64,000 nt of DNA from Phoronis australis. Lineage: Eukaryota > Phoronida > Phoronidae. The position numbers and the translations under genes are program-made. Below, one piece after another: positions 1 through 15,100 of this stretch (position 1 is the first letter of the stretch; the number at the start of each line of letters is the position of its first letter). The stretch is taken from NCBI GenBank assembly GCA_002633005.1, contig NMRA01000017.1:1305474-1369473 (forward strand), in the 5' to 3' direction. The notes under the pieces are model-generated. The model saw only the letters and a list, made by a program, of their open reading frames with translations, made no database searches and was not told where the DNA came from.

Positions 1-461
1 TGGGGGGAGGTCGGGAGGGGGGTTTGCACCCCTCCCGCCCAGGAAATTTTTCTGTTTTTATATCTAAAAATCAAGTATTTTCCTTGATTCCTGAAGTATT
101 ATCCAAGAAAAAAAGGCAAAAAAAAAACACGGAGAACGTGTCAAACAGGAAAAACAGCAAGTACCAAAGACTTGAACTCACGACCTTGCGCATAGAGCGC
201 GCGTGCGTTACCACTACACCACCACAATTTCACTACTAATCTCATACTAAGAGACCAACTTGTTTATGGTCCACAGTGTTTGCGCACGAAACCTACTTCT
301 TTTTGTAATGCTTATTACACGTTTTCATCCGTATAATTTTAATTACCGGGGTTAATTAATAAACTCAACATTTCCCTACGCTCTTACTGTTTTATTTTTT
401 TTGCGGCAGCTAAGGGGGGGGGGGGGGCTGGGCCCCCTGGGCCCCCCCCCTAAATCCGCCT
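1..461. mobile_element. Right end of a short inverted-repeat transposon (GGCGGAT family), left end outside the window
   Basis: The segment ends in a long G run (about 413-427), a C-rich stretch and then CTAAATCCGCC at about 450. The reverse complement, GGCGGATTTAG, is the same terminus seen at both ends of the element at 30951-31254 and at 7961-8095. The first 30 bases are also G-rich. I infer one end of a MITE of that family. No coding frame is recognisable. A tRNA-like stretch lies inside it. Confidence 0.4.
165..236 (-). repeat. tRNA-like (SINE-head-like) sequence with A-box and B-box
   Basis: On the minus strand there is an A-box-like TGGTGTAGTGGTAACGCAC followed about 30 bases later by a B-box-like GTGAGTTCAAGTC, the spacing of an internal RNA polymerase III promoter. 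The flanks do not form a seven-pair acceptor stem and the arms do not close into a clean cloverleaf, so this looks like a tRNA-derived repeat or a dead tRNA rather than a functional tRNA gene. Confidence 0.35.
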
Positions 462-3136
462 ATGTATTGACATTGTTGAATTGGTCAGGCAAAGCTCACC
501 TTGCCTATTTTTCACCTGACTGACATGTGACGAGCCTGGGGGAGGGACTGTCGCAGCAGACTTACAAATCTATGGTGATGTTTATTACCCAAAGCATCAG
601 TGAAAAATAGTTTGCCTCTCAGTCTCACACAGGGAGCTGGTGACTACTGACGTTTTGAGTGAAAATGTGGTGAAAACCAAAATGCCCTGCAAGTTCCAAC
701 ATTGCCCTACATATGTTCTTTGATCCTTTATTGGGGCTCGATGCTTAGCATTTTAACGTCAACTTGCCCAAGTGTAGCCTTGGTGCAAAGCTGTATACTG
801 TAATCTGTATAATGTTACCTGGCAAAATTTGCAAGTCTCCAACACAGTTCGCCAAATCATAGGATGCAAATATCCTGGTCCCTAATGACATATTGTTGGC
901 AACAGTAGAAAATGAAAAAACGGGATATCGGAGTTGAGGAACACGCGAAATGAACAAATGCCTGAATGAACACCTGAGATCATCCAGGTGGCATTTTTTC
1001 TCAGTGGAACTGAAAAGGAGTATACCGTACGCTCGGTAATGATCGATTGCCCTCGAGCCCAATATCCCGTGCAAGCTAACTAACTTCATACCTGAGGGAA
1101 GAGCAGAGGATCGGGACACGTCTCTGTATGAGTCTTTAACAGGCCTTTCCTGTTTTTGCCGATTGACCATCTGTTTATTTCTTGTAGCATTTTAGTGCAT
1201 GCTGGGATGTGCGTGCAGTGTCTTCAGATTTTTTCCAGTTTGCTAGACAAAATATGAGGTCTCACTGGCAAGCCTTGCTCTTGCAGTTAAGCTGAATTCG
1301 AATTCAGTGCAATCTACATACTCGGCCAGTGTTTTAAATCGTCCGTTAACAGCTATGTTCTCTTATTGCCAAGGTCACTACTTATTTTTTTGTCAGCTGA
1401 CCTATAGTTTGCATATTTAAGGCAAAACACTGAAAGAGAGATAATTGGAAGTTTTGGTATCCAGTTATATTATTCAGTGCATCAAGTAAATCGATTGTGC
1501 ATTCGCATTACAGGGTCGTCACCTGTATGGCTTCAGCATGGGCAGGTGGTATGTTGCCTAAACCGACAGCTAGAATTGTGCCCCATATCTATACCTGTTA
1601 GATTGATTGTGTTGTGTTTGGATTTGCCGCCTTTTTGAAATCACGTCAGTATTCATGGCATGCTCAGTATTTCCTGACTGAAACTTATAATATAACGAGC
1701 AAGAGTGACCTACCACCCCATTTTTGCCCTCTTAATTTCCAAATGATTCCTAATTGATTTTCAACCATGAAAAAGCGACCCAGAAAAAATCGTCTCCACC
1801 TGAACGGCATGTCCCTAGTATCCCAATTACATCCTCTGCCTCCCCCGGTGATGAATATGGACTAGACCCAAGTAATGTTCAATCGTAGTCATTGAGAATA
1901 CTGACCAGCTTTTTGGGCATTTGTACATTTTGATGACTGTGATGTTGTGTACTTCTTTAGGTGATCAAGTTGCGTCTAGCTGAGATTCACTTGACACATT
2001 TAAATAGTATAACAAATATCCATTTTTTCTCAAATACTGGTAGTTACTTACCTGTCTATGAATTTTAGCAACAAAATTGTTAAATATGATAAAATTCCAA
2101 CCAATCCCGAGCTGTTTATCTGTTCAGTATTGTTGTGTATCTTACTTTGTCAAATAAAGTAGACACTCCATGAACTACGCAGTGAAACGAACAGAATTGA
2201 ACTGAACACTGAACTGATTTATTCTACATATCATCACAATATATATACACACAACTACATAACAACATATGATGGGTTACCTATGACACACTTCCTGTAC
2301 TAGGAATCGCATGACATAATACCAATTAAACTACTAAACTCATAAACAATAACAACCTACAAACATCCTGTTATTGTGTGACTAAGTACACAACAAGTAT
2401 CTCAATAATACTCTTCAAAAGATACAAATAAATCGTAACTTTGTAGAACAATGACGTAATGGTGAAAATTGGAAATAAGAATCAAATTGAAATCGAAATG
2501 AGCCAGCCTTGACATGTTGATGTCGAAACCTGTTACTCTACCATCACGATTTGATTACAGTTCGGTTAATCATCACACCCTTGCTTATGTCTGGTGATCA
2601 GCCATATGTTGAAATCAAGGACGGTGATTTGTGTCTTAAATACTGTGCCATTGATCAAATGGGATTTATCCCCTCCTGCAAAGTATTGGACTACGATCGC
2701 TGAGACTGTGAGTTCAATTCCCCATTGAGACTCATCTCAGAAAACCACTTTTCGCTCCTACAATGTCACTTTAAATTGAATATTATTGAACTCAAGTACA
2801 TTGAATAGATTACTATTATAAATGACTTAAATGACATAGGCAAGACATTCAGTTTTGAGCTTCATTAATATATGTGGCCTTGCCCAAAATTTACCGAAGA
2901 GCAGGGCGTCTATACTAATATAATGTGCCCTGTTTTTTGGTCATCTTCGGGCGGCCCTCCCTATATTAAAGGGAGGGTCTACTTCTGAAGCCCAAAATTG
3001 AATTTTTGCTTAATGTGTCATTTTAATAAGAATAAGTCATTTAAAATAAGCTGTTATTAATTATATTTCATTTATTTTTGGTAAAAATAATTGTATGTAT
3101 CATTGTTTAATGGCTATCAATATTTCCATATGACAG
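462..3136. other. Upstream flank of CCDC149; no gene recognised
   Basis: Conserved CCDC149 homology begins at 3137 with an exon starting in phase 0, so at least one upstream exon carrying the start codon must lie here or before the window. I could not pick it out. A minus-strand open frame of 141 codons at 745-1170 has no recognisable domain and is treated as chance. No long repeat structure was seen. Confidence 0.4.
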
Positions 3137-6100
3137 TATCAGGTGGTTAAACGAAAACTTCAGAGCAAATGTGAAGCATTGCTGATACTGAGTCAAGAAC
3201 TTGACCAATGTCGGTCGGAGAAAGACCAGTTCAGGCTAATGGCTGACCAATTACGCAGTCGTTACCAGATGTTAAAACGACAGTCGGCTGGAATGGTAAG
3301 AAGGTTTTCAAACAGTTTTGTTAAGATAAAAAGTACTAGGAATATAGATGTCTTGATGTTGTTACATGTCTTATAAAATTTCATTTATTTATAAGCAATG
3401 TTTTAATGGTAAACGTTCAAGTTGCATTTAAAGAAATTGCATTGTACTACTGTACTGAGAAATATATTTTTAAAACATTTAGAATATTGCAAGTTAAGGA
3501 ACATATGGTCATCAACAAATGATTTCACTTGTGTGAATGGAATAGTACATAGTTCTATCAGTCGAAAGGGAATTTGTTTGGCCCTTTGCCTCGCAGTTAC
3601 GTGTACTTGGTATTATTCGCTGCATGGAAATTATGTTGTTTATTTTGTCATCATTCAGGACACAGACAAGCATGTCAAGGATGACTTCCACAACTCAAAT
3701 GCTTGCAATCAGGTAGGTCAGTGTCAGAAGGTTGTCATTAAGAGACTTCGTAATACTGTCCTGCCACCTCTGGCTTGCGTTCTAAACAACTCAAACAGGC
3801 AAGTGTACTTTCTGGTTTTGGTCCATTTTCTATGAAATGGAGCTAATGAATATAGGCTGTAAGTCTCAAACCTTTCCACACCATGATAGACATTGCTTTC
3901 CATCTCCAACCCTATCATTCATAGTGTCAGAAATTAAAACGAGTCTACTGTCAAAAACCCTTGATTGGAAATTCATTTTAGCAGGGTTGGCCAACATACA
4001 AAACTGGATCATTCCCGGACAATTGCAGGTGACCCATCATTCTCTTTTAACGGTAGTAACCTATTGTTATCATGGCAAGTGCCATTTTGAGGCAATGTTT
4101 AGGTCGTAAAAGGGAATGAAATGCATTTTTAATTCAAACTAAAGCCATCTTTGTGAAGTGTTGAGCCATTCATTTTGTGCTTTTCTTCCTCAAACTACCG
4201 TTAGGTACAACATAAATCCATAAGATACATATGAAATTGTTAACAATTTCCTAAAATTACCTATATGAATTATGCTTAATTTCTCAATTTCGGAAGTTAG
4301 GAGCAAGAATCAGATGGTACAGTTACTTTACTGAGTAATTTTGTTCCTATTCATTCAAGGATGCTTCAATTTCAACATATTCTCTTGTTTTTGATTTTTT
4401 TGAGATAGCCTTTAGTCCCCTCTTGATGCATATTTGAACAAAGTTTACTGGGGTATTTGACTATTTGAACATAACAGCTTAATACGGAATTATAGTTAAT
4501 TGTTGTTTTAAAGTGGCTAAAGTATATTAAAAAGCATTGATTTAGACAACTTAAAACTAAAACTCATCTCTACTTAATGTTTTTAAGTCAAATGAGAAGT
4601 GGTTTTTGGGCTTGGCAACTATTGAAGTTTGTTATTGGTTGAGAACATACTCAACACATAAAATGACCCAGCATGACAAGATAACTAATAGATCGTGGTC
4701 GCAAGTTATAGCAATTTGTCAGTCTTTCCAAACATTGCATTTAATCCATTAAATAATTATTTGAGGCCAATCTTAATAACAGTAAATGGTCTAAATCAAT
4801 TGTTATTATTTGTGACCGAAGGTTGAATATTGTCACGTAAAATGTTTCATTAGGAATTTTTTTATATCCCTCAGAACTGAAGTATGTAATTAAAAGTGGT
4901 CTCAGTTTCATGCTATTGTTTTTTGTTTGTAGTTTGTGGTGGAACCTTTTTTTATTATGAGCCTGCATTGCTATTTACCCATAATAACACCATGAACAGA
5001 GTGGATTTCATTGATTGCTTCTACATAAAGTTTCACCACCGCCAACTTGATTGATGCCAATTTTAAGTTTGTGATTTCGGCTTGCATTACTTAATTAGCG
5101 TTGTGTGGGACTGCACCGTAATTCATTGCAAGCTAAGCTGTTTAGTGCTGTTTATTTAGTCAGTGAAATGTTGTGGTTGATAGACAGTGGTGTTGTTACA
5201 GCTTGAAGTTGAGCAGTTGAAACAAAAGTTACAGGATGCACTTGGGGACATTAAGGTAACTATTCTGACTTGCCTGCAGCTACTAATGGACTAATCCTTG
5301 TATTATTTAGGATTTGGAATAGTGTATGTGAATTATGGTCAAGTTTCCATATTTCAGTTATAATCTATGTCAAGTGATGGAAGCTAGATGTTATCACGTG
5401 TTTCAGTAATAATCTATGTCAAGTGATGGGAGCTAGATGTTATCACATGTTTGAGTAATAATCTATGTCAAGTGATGGAAGCTAGATGTTATCACATGTT
5501 CCCTAAGTTTCAACGCATTTGTAGACTTTAATCACTCGGTAATGTCACAGTTTTCCATCTCTTTACCTTTATTGTGACCTCCTTTTTACTTTTCACTTTT
5601 TCTTATTTAACAAGTATGTGAAAACTGAACTCTTATTTCAATGGAAATCAATAGAAAAAGTCCTTAACTTAGGGTCACTGTAGTGTGAAAAGATCCTTGT
5701 TTATTTCCAATAATATTAAAAAAGTCTTGGTAGAGCTCACTGTTGTTGTGTATTAAAGTTAAAACCTGACTCGCAATGAAGATAAAATGGCATTAAGGAG
5801 GTACAATCAGTATTCACACAAAGTTCTCAAATGTGCTGAAATTTAAGGGACATGGTGATGCAACTATGCAACCATGCTCCAATACTGCTGACAATTGCGT
5901 GAGCTACTTCCTTTTGGTTGTCTTTTTGGTCACTTGGACTAAAAATTGTGCCTGCATTCAGTATTAGTAATTGGGTTTGGTGGGAAGGTTGTTGTGCATG
6001 ATAAAGAGTTTTTGTGCTGTGTAGGGGTGGTTTCCACTTCCTGCATATGGTCAGGTTGACTTCCAAAATTGCAGTGAACAACGATGTAGGATGAGTTCAA

Positions 6101-9100
6101 CGTTGCACACTGTCTTACAAGACTTATGGCCAATCCATTTATTCGCCGTGTTTGCGTTTTTCATGTTAATATCTCTGCTGAATCTTACAGTTACTGAGAG
6201 AGCAGATAGGACGACAGCGCGTTGGTACATCTGACGAAGGCATGAACACACGGCACTTCCCAGCACACGAGCGTGAGGACTTGGTGAAACAGTTGGAGGT
6301 GTCCAGGAAAGAGGTATGTATAGACAGTTATGTCTTGATTGTGTAAAACATAATATCCAACAATGAGGTTTTACACAACCCAATCATAATATCAGCAGTC
6401 TCCACCCTGGTATTGCTAACCTTAAGATAATGAAATGGTTCGTGTTATCTTTAGCCTGTTACTTGGCAGAGCAGATGACAGTAAATAGTTTGTTTAATAG
6501 CAGATTGTTCTGTGACGGTTGTCATGGTGATGTAGGTGGAGGTGTACTGTGTAAACAATGCTCATTGAATATAAGGTGTGAACATGCATGGCTGTGGAAA
6601 GCTCATAGTATAGAAGTGACATACATATCATGCAACATGTGATAATGTGTTGATATGATTGGCTAAATGAATGGGAAATGATCACCAATCATATTTCTGA
6701 GCTATGTTCTTTGTAAATTTTTACCTCTTTACAGTAGTGATAAAGATTTTAAATCCAAAGGCTGGAATCTTCTTATCAAAATAGATCAGTTATTCTGTCA
6801 ATATTTAGCATGAATGGAGGCTTTCTAGTTTCAAATTTTCTAAAAGCATGCCCAAGATTTTTTTTCTTTTTGCATTTAGTTAATCCATTGAGTTGTTACA
6901 TTCTTTACCATTGAAGCAAATAGTATATCTCCACCCGTCTTGCGTGAAGTCATTTTTTCTGTCTGTTGATGTACTGCTTTGTCTGTTGTCAATACACGGG
7001 TCTCATGTTTTGAGAACCAGTTTTACACCTGTTATTCAGTGGATAAAACTGGTTCTCAAAATGCAGGTCCCCTGTAAATAACTATTACCATTGCTAGTAC
7101 TTCCTTATGATAATGTGATGGGTGGCCCCGGTGTACTGCCTGCCTCACTCTACAGTAAAATCATCCTAATTTAAGACTCGATATGGCAGACAAGTGAACA
7201 TTCTCTTTTTATCGTGGAAGATATGCTGTGCCAATTAAATGTTTTATCATTTTAAAGTTCCTTACTATAGCTGCCATCGAGCAATGTTTGAGAAACTGTG
7301 GCCATTCACAACAATGTTAGATTTTACTGCGTACTCGGTTCTGCCTCTTGCCATTTGCTAGGTGAATGCTTACTGATGGAGCGCATTGTGCTGTCCAATT
7401 CATTGCCTGTCCACCTTTCCTCAGTCGTCTCTGTTTGCCAGATGGTGTGCATCTGCTTCACTCCACTCTGATTCATTATATGTCATTTGGAGTGTACTCT
7501 TATTAGTACAAGGTGTACCAAAGATGTGCTCACACTTCAGTATACCGTCATGAGCTCAAATTCAGTTCATGTGGATCAGACTATGTGCCTGGGCCTTCTG
7601 TATGGTTACACCTTGCTGTGATAGTGGGCACTTGAACTGTGCTGTACTCTGTAAATATGGAATCAGAAACAAATGGCTCAGTTTTTGAGAATGAAAATTT
7701 ATAACGCTATGCTATTGGTAAACGAGCACTCACTGTTCATGTTATGCACCATTAACCCTTCTCCCAATCATGTTAATAAGAAAAAAATAAAAAATGCATT
7801 TATTTTGGTGTCTTACAAATTTGTTTTTGGATCGCCTCTTTATGAATTTGAACTCTTGTCAGGTAATTTTGTTTGTAAGTCAATAAACAAATGAAGTTGT
7901 CATTTTAAGTGTGAAAACATTTTTGGACACATTATATTGCCTGTCTCACTGTGTTGAATTCAGTGGCGGATATGCAGTAGTTCAGGGGAATTAAACTCCC
8001 GCTAAGGAGGTGTGACCAAAATGCATCCTTTGCAAAACAAATATTGCCACTGGTGCAGTAACCTTCCATCCCTGAAATTGTAGATCTGCCCTCAGAATAA
8101 TTTATTTTTGTTCTGCAAGTAGTTATAGGAGGAGTCTACTGAATGTAGTGTTTGTCACTGTCTTCTCAATAGTATCCTTGTGTTTCTATCAGTTCGTACA
8201 GATGGAGCGTGATCTCCAACAAGTTCTTGATGAGAAGGAGGAGCTGGTGACTGAGAGAGACGTGTACAAGAACAAGTATGAGAGACTCAATGTGGAGCTC
8301 AACTATATACTGAAGGGGGATGAGAAGAGGATTGTAGACGTGGACGCACTGTCTATGGAGAACAAGTAAGCAACTATTAAGTAACATCATGTGTCCGTGG
8401 CCAGGCGGAGGGGTACCCCAATCATTTACAGCATTGCGTGCGAACCTAAATCCTGTTCTCAAATACGTGACAACTGTGAGAGGAAGTGGTGGTAAATAGG
8501 GACCAGGGAGTGAATGATCAGGAGGGGATGGGAAGACTTCCTGCTAATTTTCATCTTCCCATGGCCCTCTAGCTTTACCATATTTGGAATTGTTTCATTG
8601 TGTCAAACATATGGTAGCATTTTCATCAACTCAGACGTATGCTATTATCTGATTGTTCTATCAGAAAGATTCTTGTCACTTATGAGTCAGTATGTACCAC
8701 AGTAGCTTTATTCGATGTTACCAAATGATCTTACTTAGTGTTTGTGTGTGTTTTAGTCTGTTAGGTCAAGGGTGGAATGTGTTGGCTACAACATGTATGA
8801 TTGTATAGTGATTGCTAAGACTCTTAAAACCTATCCTTCTTTTCAGATTCCTTAAGGAGAGACTGAAACAAATGGAAGAAGAAAAGTCTATGGCTATGGC
8901 CACTTTGTCCAAATATAAGGTCTGTACTATGTAGTCATGTGTCTATGGCTATGGCCACTATGTAGTCATAGGTCTCTGGCTATGGCCACTCTGTCCAAAT
9001 ATAAGGTCTGTATTATGTAGTCGTATGTCTGAATAAGATTGCAGATCAGTAACATAATTCAAGTTTACAGTCTTCATCAATTTCTGTTGTTAAGCAAATC

Positions 9101-12100
9101 ACGTTTTCTTACAAGCTGATGATCAAAATAAACATATCCGATGTCCTGTTTGCATGTGACTATCTAGTTTGCGCTGTAAACTCCAGTGTGCTGAAATAAG
9201 AATGTCTCTCCCTGCAAGGTTATTGAAGTTTATTGTAAAACCTTGAATACGGTAGGCCCAAAAATTTGAGTAATATTCCCCAAGCTTGAATAAATCAGTG
9301 TACTTTCTAACTTAATGAATCTTGCCAGGAATAATGCGTATTTAAACTGGTTGAATTTAGCGTTGTAGAATGCAATTCATGCCATGTCAACTGAATGCGC
9401 TATTCTTACAGCATATTCTGGAGCGGAAACGTAACAAGGGAATCCTCAAATTTGGTGAGAGTCGAAGCGGAGGCGTGGTTATCACTCAAAAGCAGGTGGA
9501 GCAACTGTTACAGACGCGGTCTAGTGTGGTGCCATCTCACCAGACGATGGTGGACCTACAGACACTTGCTGGGGCTCTGTTGGACACAGTGAATGATAAG
9601 AACCTGGCCCTTTCTCACCAGAGAAAGACCAACAAGTGAGTCATGTCACCAGCCACTAGAAAAATTCCAAAGTTACACAGTCAGTTAGCACACATTCCTG
9701 TAGGAAACTGCATTATTTTTTACCTTGAAGCCCCAGGAAAGTGGTATGTCACATCATCAAAAGCCTTAGCCTCTATTCCTCCATGTGCCCAAAACTGATG
9801 TATTGTCAGTGTTCATGAAGCTTGATTAAGCCTGATCTTATCTGCTCTGTGCTATTTGTCAAGCAACATTACTTCATTTTTATGAATTTGTCGAGTATCC
9901 TCTCATCAAAAATTGAGACTAAATATATCGCTATTTTTACAGACTGCTTGGCAACCGAGTGTCTGAACTTGAGAAGAAGCTTAAAACTCTTGAAGTGTCA
10001 GGATTGTGGAATGTGAATATTACTGGTAGGTGTTGGTTATCAGGACTGGGACTGCTTATCTTAGCTATGCGATCTAAGGAGGTATGGTGTATTTTTGTTG
10101 TTGACATTTCCATTCGTGTTTCTTGGAAATCTAATACCACTCCCATTGTGACGTCTTTGTATTTTCTAGTCTTTTTATATACATTTATTAACAATGAGCA
10201 CATTTACAATAACACAAAAAGACAAGAACAACACAGACACGTACACACGCATACCCCACACCTAATCCTCTTGAATACTAAAAAAAACAGTTTCAAAATT
10301 ACACCATCTTTTTTGTACAAATTCGGAATTCAAGTCCTTACGAGCACTATACTTTTCACTCAAAAATTGTTTGATGAAGTTAAAAAATCTAGTTAGAAGT
10401 AATCTTTTTGATCCAAACTTTTGGGTATAAATAAACTTGTTTACCCAATAATAAAACAATGTCTTTGAAATTTTCCTTTATATCAAAAAAATAGCATTGT
10501 TGCAGGACAGAGTGCCGATACACTAGGGATTTGCTTTGTTTAAAATTTCATTATTAACTTTTATCCAAAATGAATTTACTATTTCACATTCCCAAAATAA
10601 GTGTTTCAAAGTTTCTTTCAATTGTCCACAAAAGGAACAAGATTCATAATCCGTAACTTGAATTATTTTTAAAAAGGAGTTAGTATTCAAAATTCTCATT
10701 CAGAGTCAGAACAGAAGCCACCTAATTGTTGGGTCTAATTGTTGTGTTATATGGAAGGGAATAAACATCTTCCCATGAAAAATTATTTGTATTTACGTTC
10801 AATTCTTTGGCCCATTTTGACTCCGAGTTTGAGACTTCGGAACTATAATTTAATTGAGTGTACAAATATGTTGACACCCTCTCCCACCACTTTTCAATTT
10901 CATTAAATACGCATCACAACTAACAACTCTATCAATACCACATTTCTGTTGGTACTTAAATATCACTGAAATTAGACTATTATACTCCATAAAGTTTGTT
11001 TTGGTACCTAAAACATCCACAATAAATCTATGGTTCAAAATATTACTGTCTGGGGAAAAGAAGTCCTTTATAAAGACTATGCCTCCATGGCACCAATTCC
11101 TGCTAGAAAATACTTTTTACCCCGACCTTCTGGTCACTGCTAAACCATAAAGGTTGGTTAAGAAAATCTATCTGATTTTTGATTTTCAAACAATTTTCAA
11201 AGGAGATTACACATTCAAAAAGTCTTTCCAGAAGTGGTTATCAATATTAGGCAAATTTATCTTGAGAAAGTCAACTCCATACTTGGCGAAATCTCTAATT
11301 TCAGGAAAAATCAAATGAAACAAATGGGCCATCTTAGACTGACCGTTTACAAATTTGGTTAAATGTTAATCTTTAAAACCTTACAGAATGAAGATATGTT
11401 AATCATTCTAATACCTCCTTTGTTATGATTACAAACAGCTCGTGCGCACCTAATTTTTGTCACTGCGACCTTGCCAGAGCAATTTAAAAAACATCGAGTT
11501 CAGTTTTTCTAGAATATGTTTCGAAGTCTGTGACAAGTATATCAGAAGAGATACAATTTTTGAAACCACAAGTGCCTTGATTACTGTAACTCTTCCGAAG
11601 GCATCTTTCTTTTGGACCAGTTTTTCAAAATTAATTCATTTTAATGAATTTGAAGATATTAAAATATCTTTCAATTTCTCCAAGTAATTGTAGTCTGCCA
11701 TATCATGTAAGCTGACTTGGAAATTAATCCTCAAGAACTATTTTCTAGTCTTAGTTTTGGATTTACAATGCAGGACACACTTGGGGTGTATAAACCAAAA
11801 AAAAATAAATTTGTTTCATTATGTGATTGGCACAGAAAATCCTGCTGTGATGTCATTAGTCATCTGTTCGAGACACTCAATATTTTTGCCGTCACCATCT
11901 GATTTTTCTGGATTGCTGTTTGCTGTTATGGCAGTGATGAAAATGTCGAAATATTTTGTTTGATTTGACAATGGATATTATAATATTCATCCAGGTGAAT
12001 ATTCAGGTGTGAAAACTAATATAAATCTTGACTTCTGGAACTTGCTATAAAATAAAAACTTCCCGACATTGGGGTGTGGCCTGGCTCCTACTGGGGACTG

Positions 12101-15100
12101 ATGACTGAGTGGTTCCCACGAAAATTTTATTGCCCCGTGCCATTGTTCATAGACAGCAACTGGCCCGGGGCCTTGCAGTTGTTGTCTATGAACACTGGCA
12201 GAGGACGACGACTTTTATCATGGTTACCACTTGATCATCAATGCCCAGCAGAATTAGCCAGACGGCTTCGCAATGTCACCAAATTATGTTTTATAGTAAA
12301 TTGCAAAATTTATGATTCATAAGTTTTCACATCTAACTTTGTTCTGGTGTTTGTCCGCATGTGTTTTCATAGTTTGTTTAATGTTTGATGCTACGTCAAA
12401 CTGCCATTATTGGTCACCAAAACCTTTATGGGTCACTATCAGGTCCCCGATACTACATAGATGTTTTTGTTTTTTGAGAAATAAAATTTTATGGTTGATG
12501 CTATAAAGGAGGGTGTAATGGTATGTTTACATGACAAATTTGGGTAAATGCTGGCCTTCAGACTCAGAGCGAAAAAAGGGTGCACATTTATTTTTATGTG
12601 CACACATATTTAGTGGATGCATATTGCCGTCATCTCTGTCTGGGCGTCCGGTGTCCGGCATCTGCACCTGTATCCCCTAAACCCCTCACAGGATCTTGAT
12701 GAGATTTGGCAGATGTGTTTCTATGAACCTTATGACGCAAGACAAGAAACTTTGGACAGATCCAACTACTGGTGTGTCCCCTAGTGGCAATTTTAGTTTT
12801 TTAGGTTTGCCTCTGTGTCATCAAAGATCCTCAACTGATTTTCATGAAATTTGGCAAATAGGCATCTATTAGTGAGATGACACTATCTTCATGTTTTTGG
12901 ATGGATTTGAGGCATTTTGCACAACCTAGTGACCAGTTTTACTGTTTTTGAGTCTGTTTTTTAGCGTCTGCCCCTCTGTCAACCAAACCACTCTAGGGAT
13001 GGTTGTGAAATTTGGCATAATTATGTGTTCTTAGTGTGCAAAAGATAGTTGATGATGATTTTCCGACGACTTTGAGTTTTTTGCGCTCATTGATGTGTAT
13101 TCTAAATCCACTGCAGGATCTTTATTCAATTTAACAAGTTTATTTATATGAACTTGATGATGGACGATGACGACGACTTTCAGATGGATCCAATGAATGC
13201 TGTGCCTCCTAGTGGCAATTTTTCCCATTTTTCTCTGCTTCTCTGAAGTTTCTTGATGAATTTTTATGAAATTTAATAAATACTATTAAAGAACCGATGA
13301 CATGTTACCATTTTGGAATGGATTTGACGTAATTTGCGCCATCTAGTGGCCATTTTTCTGTTTTCTAGTCTGTTGTTGGCGTTTCCCTTTTTGTAACCAA
13401 ACTACTCTTTGGATGATTGTGAAAATTGGCATATATATTCTTAGTGTGAAGAGGACGGTTGACGATGATTTTCTGACTTCTGACCACTGTGGCGCCTCGT
13501 AGTGGCAGTTTCATTTTTTCGTTTTCCTCTTTCTCTGAAGTGCCTCGACTGATTTTTATGAAATTTGGTTTAAACAGCTTTCTATTGATGGAACAATGAC
13601 AAATTCCCATTTTCGGATGAATTTGATGTATTTTGCGCCATCTAGTGGCTATTTTTATGATACAAATAAACACCCCTGGAAACACACCATTTGCGATGCT
13701 TTCTTGGCCATATTTCAATGCTCTGCATTGCTCTTGTGTGAATGAGTTGTCACTGTAGTGCAGCTGTTGCTGTTCTGCAGATAAACTAATCTCAAGTGAA
13801 GGGGAGAAAACTCTTCAATGTCTGCAGTCTGAGTGCCTGGATCTGAAAGCATTCGCCAACAGTTGTGATTTAGAGACTGCCTCCATACTGTCTGAGTCTG
13901 TAGGATCGGTAGAAAGTACTCCGGAGAGGAAGCCATCTCACTTTGACGGATCACTCAATCTTGATGAGTTAGATCTTCTTCCAACCAGAGAGTCCTCCAA
14001 CAGTGAGTGAATTTAGTTACTGCTTATTTCTTCAGTTTGCTGCATCATGACTGCCTTGACATGTTTTTATGCACTCACATATACATACGTGTGGGTGCAT
14101 ATTGCCATCATCTCTGTCTGAGCATCCACTGCAGCTGTATCTCCTAAACCCCATGCAGGCTATTTATTGAATTTGGCAGTTATGTTTGACGAAAGATGGT
14201 GTCAACCACTGTGCCCCCTAATGGCATTTTTTATTTTTTTACCTTTGCCTCTGTATCTTTGCAGTTCGTTGGTGAAATTTGGCAAATAGGTTTTTATTAT
14301 TAAAGGAGACGATGATGCCTTCCAATTTTCAGACAAATTTAACACACTCTGTGCCGCATAGTGTCCATTTTTGTTAATATTTGAATCTGTTTATTGGCAT
14401 CCACTTCAATATGCACCAAACGGAATCTCTACCATAATTGACTGATATGTTCCTGTCGAGAATACTAGGGTTACATTGGTTTTTAGAAGATCTCCACTCT
14501 TGTGTTGCCCCCTAGTGGAATTTTTGTGTTTTTGCCTCTGTGGCTATGTCTCCTTAACCTCTTGAAGGATCTTTTTGTTACAATTTTTTTCCTGACATAC
14601 CCATGTGCCTTCAAAAGAATGCATTTTCTTCCAAAATCATTTTGCTCAGGGGTTTCACATTTAAATGTGTGGGCCTAAGGTTGTTTTTCCTGACATACCC
14701 ATGTGCCTTGGAAAGAATGCATTTTTTCTAAAATCATTGTGCTCAGGGGTTTCACATTTAATTGGGTGTGCCTAAGGTTCACTTCGGGTCCATGTCTTAA
14801 ATTTTACATTTGAGCTTTTTGTGTTCATTCTATTTTACAAGTACTTGTGTAACATTTATGTGAAATCATGTCAACATTTATTATAAGGAATAGCGTAACC
14901 TTCACTTTTATGGTATGAAACAAGGTCTTAAGTTTTACTTAGACATGATTTTTGTGCGCGAACATATTTATATGTGGTCGCATATTGCCGTCATCTCTGT
15001 CTGGGCGTCCGGCGTCTACGGCTGTATCTCCTAAACCCCTCGTAGGATCTTATTGAAATTTGGCAGGTATGTTCCTATGGGATTGACGACAGAGGGCGAC

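Noticed and set aside
165-236. Functional tRNA gene
   Set aside because: A- and B-box are present but acceptor and anticodon stems do not form; kept only as a tRNA-like repeat.
745-1170. 141-codon minus-strand open frame upstream of CCDC149
   Set aside because: No recognisable domain, no matching splice structure, and codon content is unremarkable; most likely chance.
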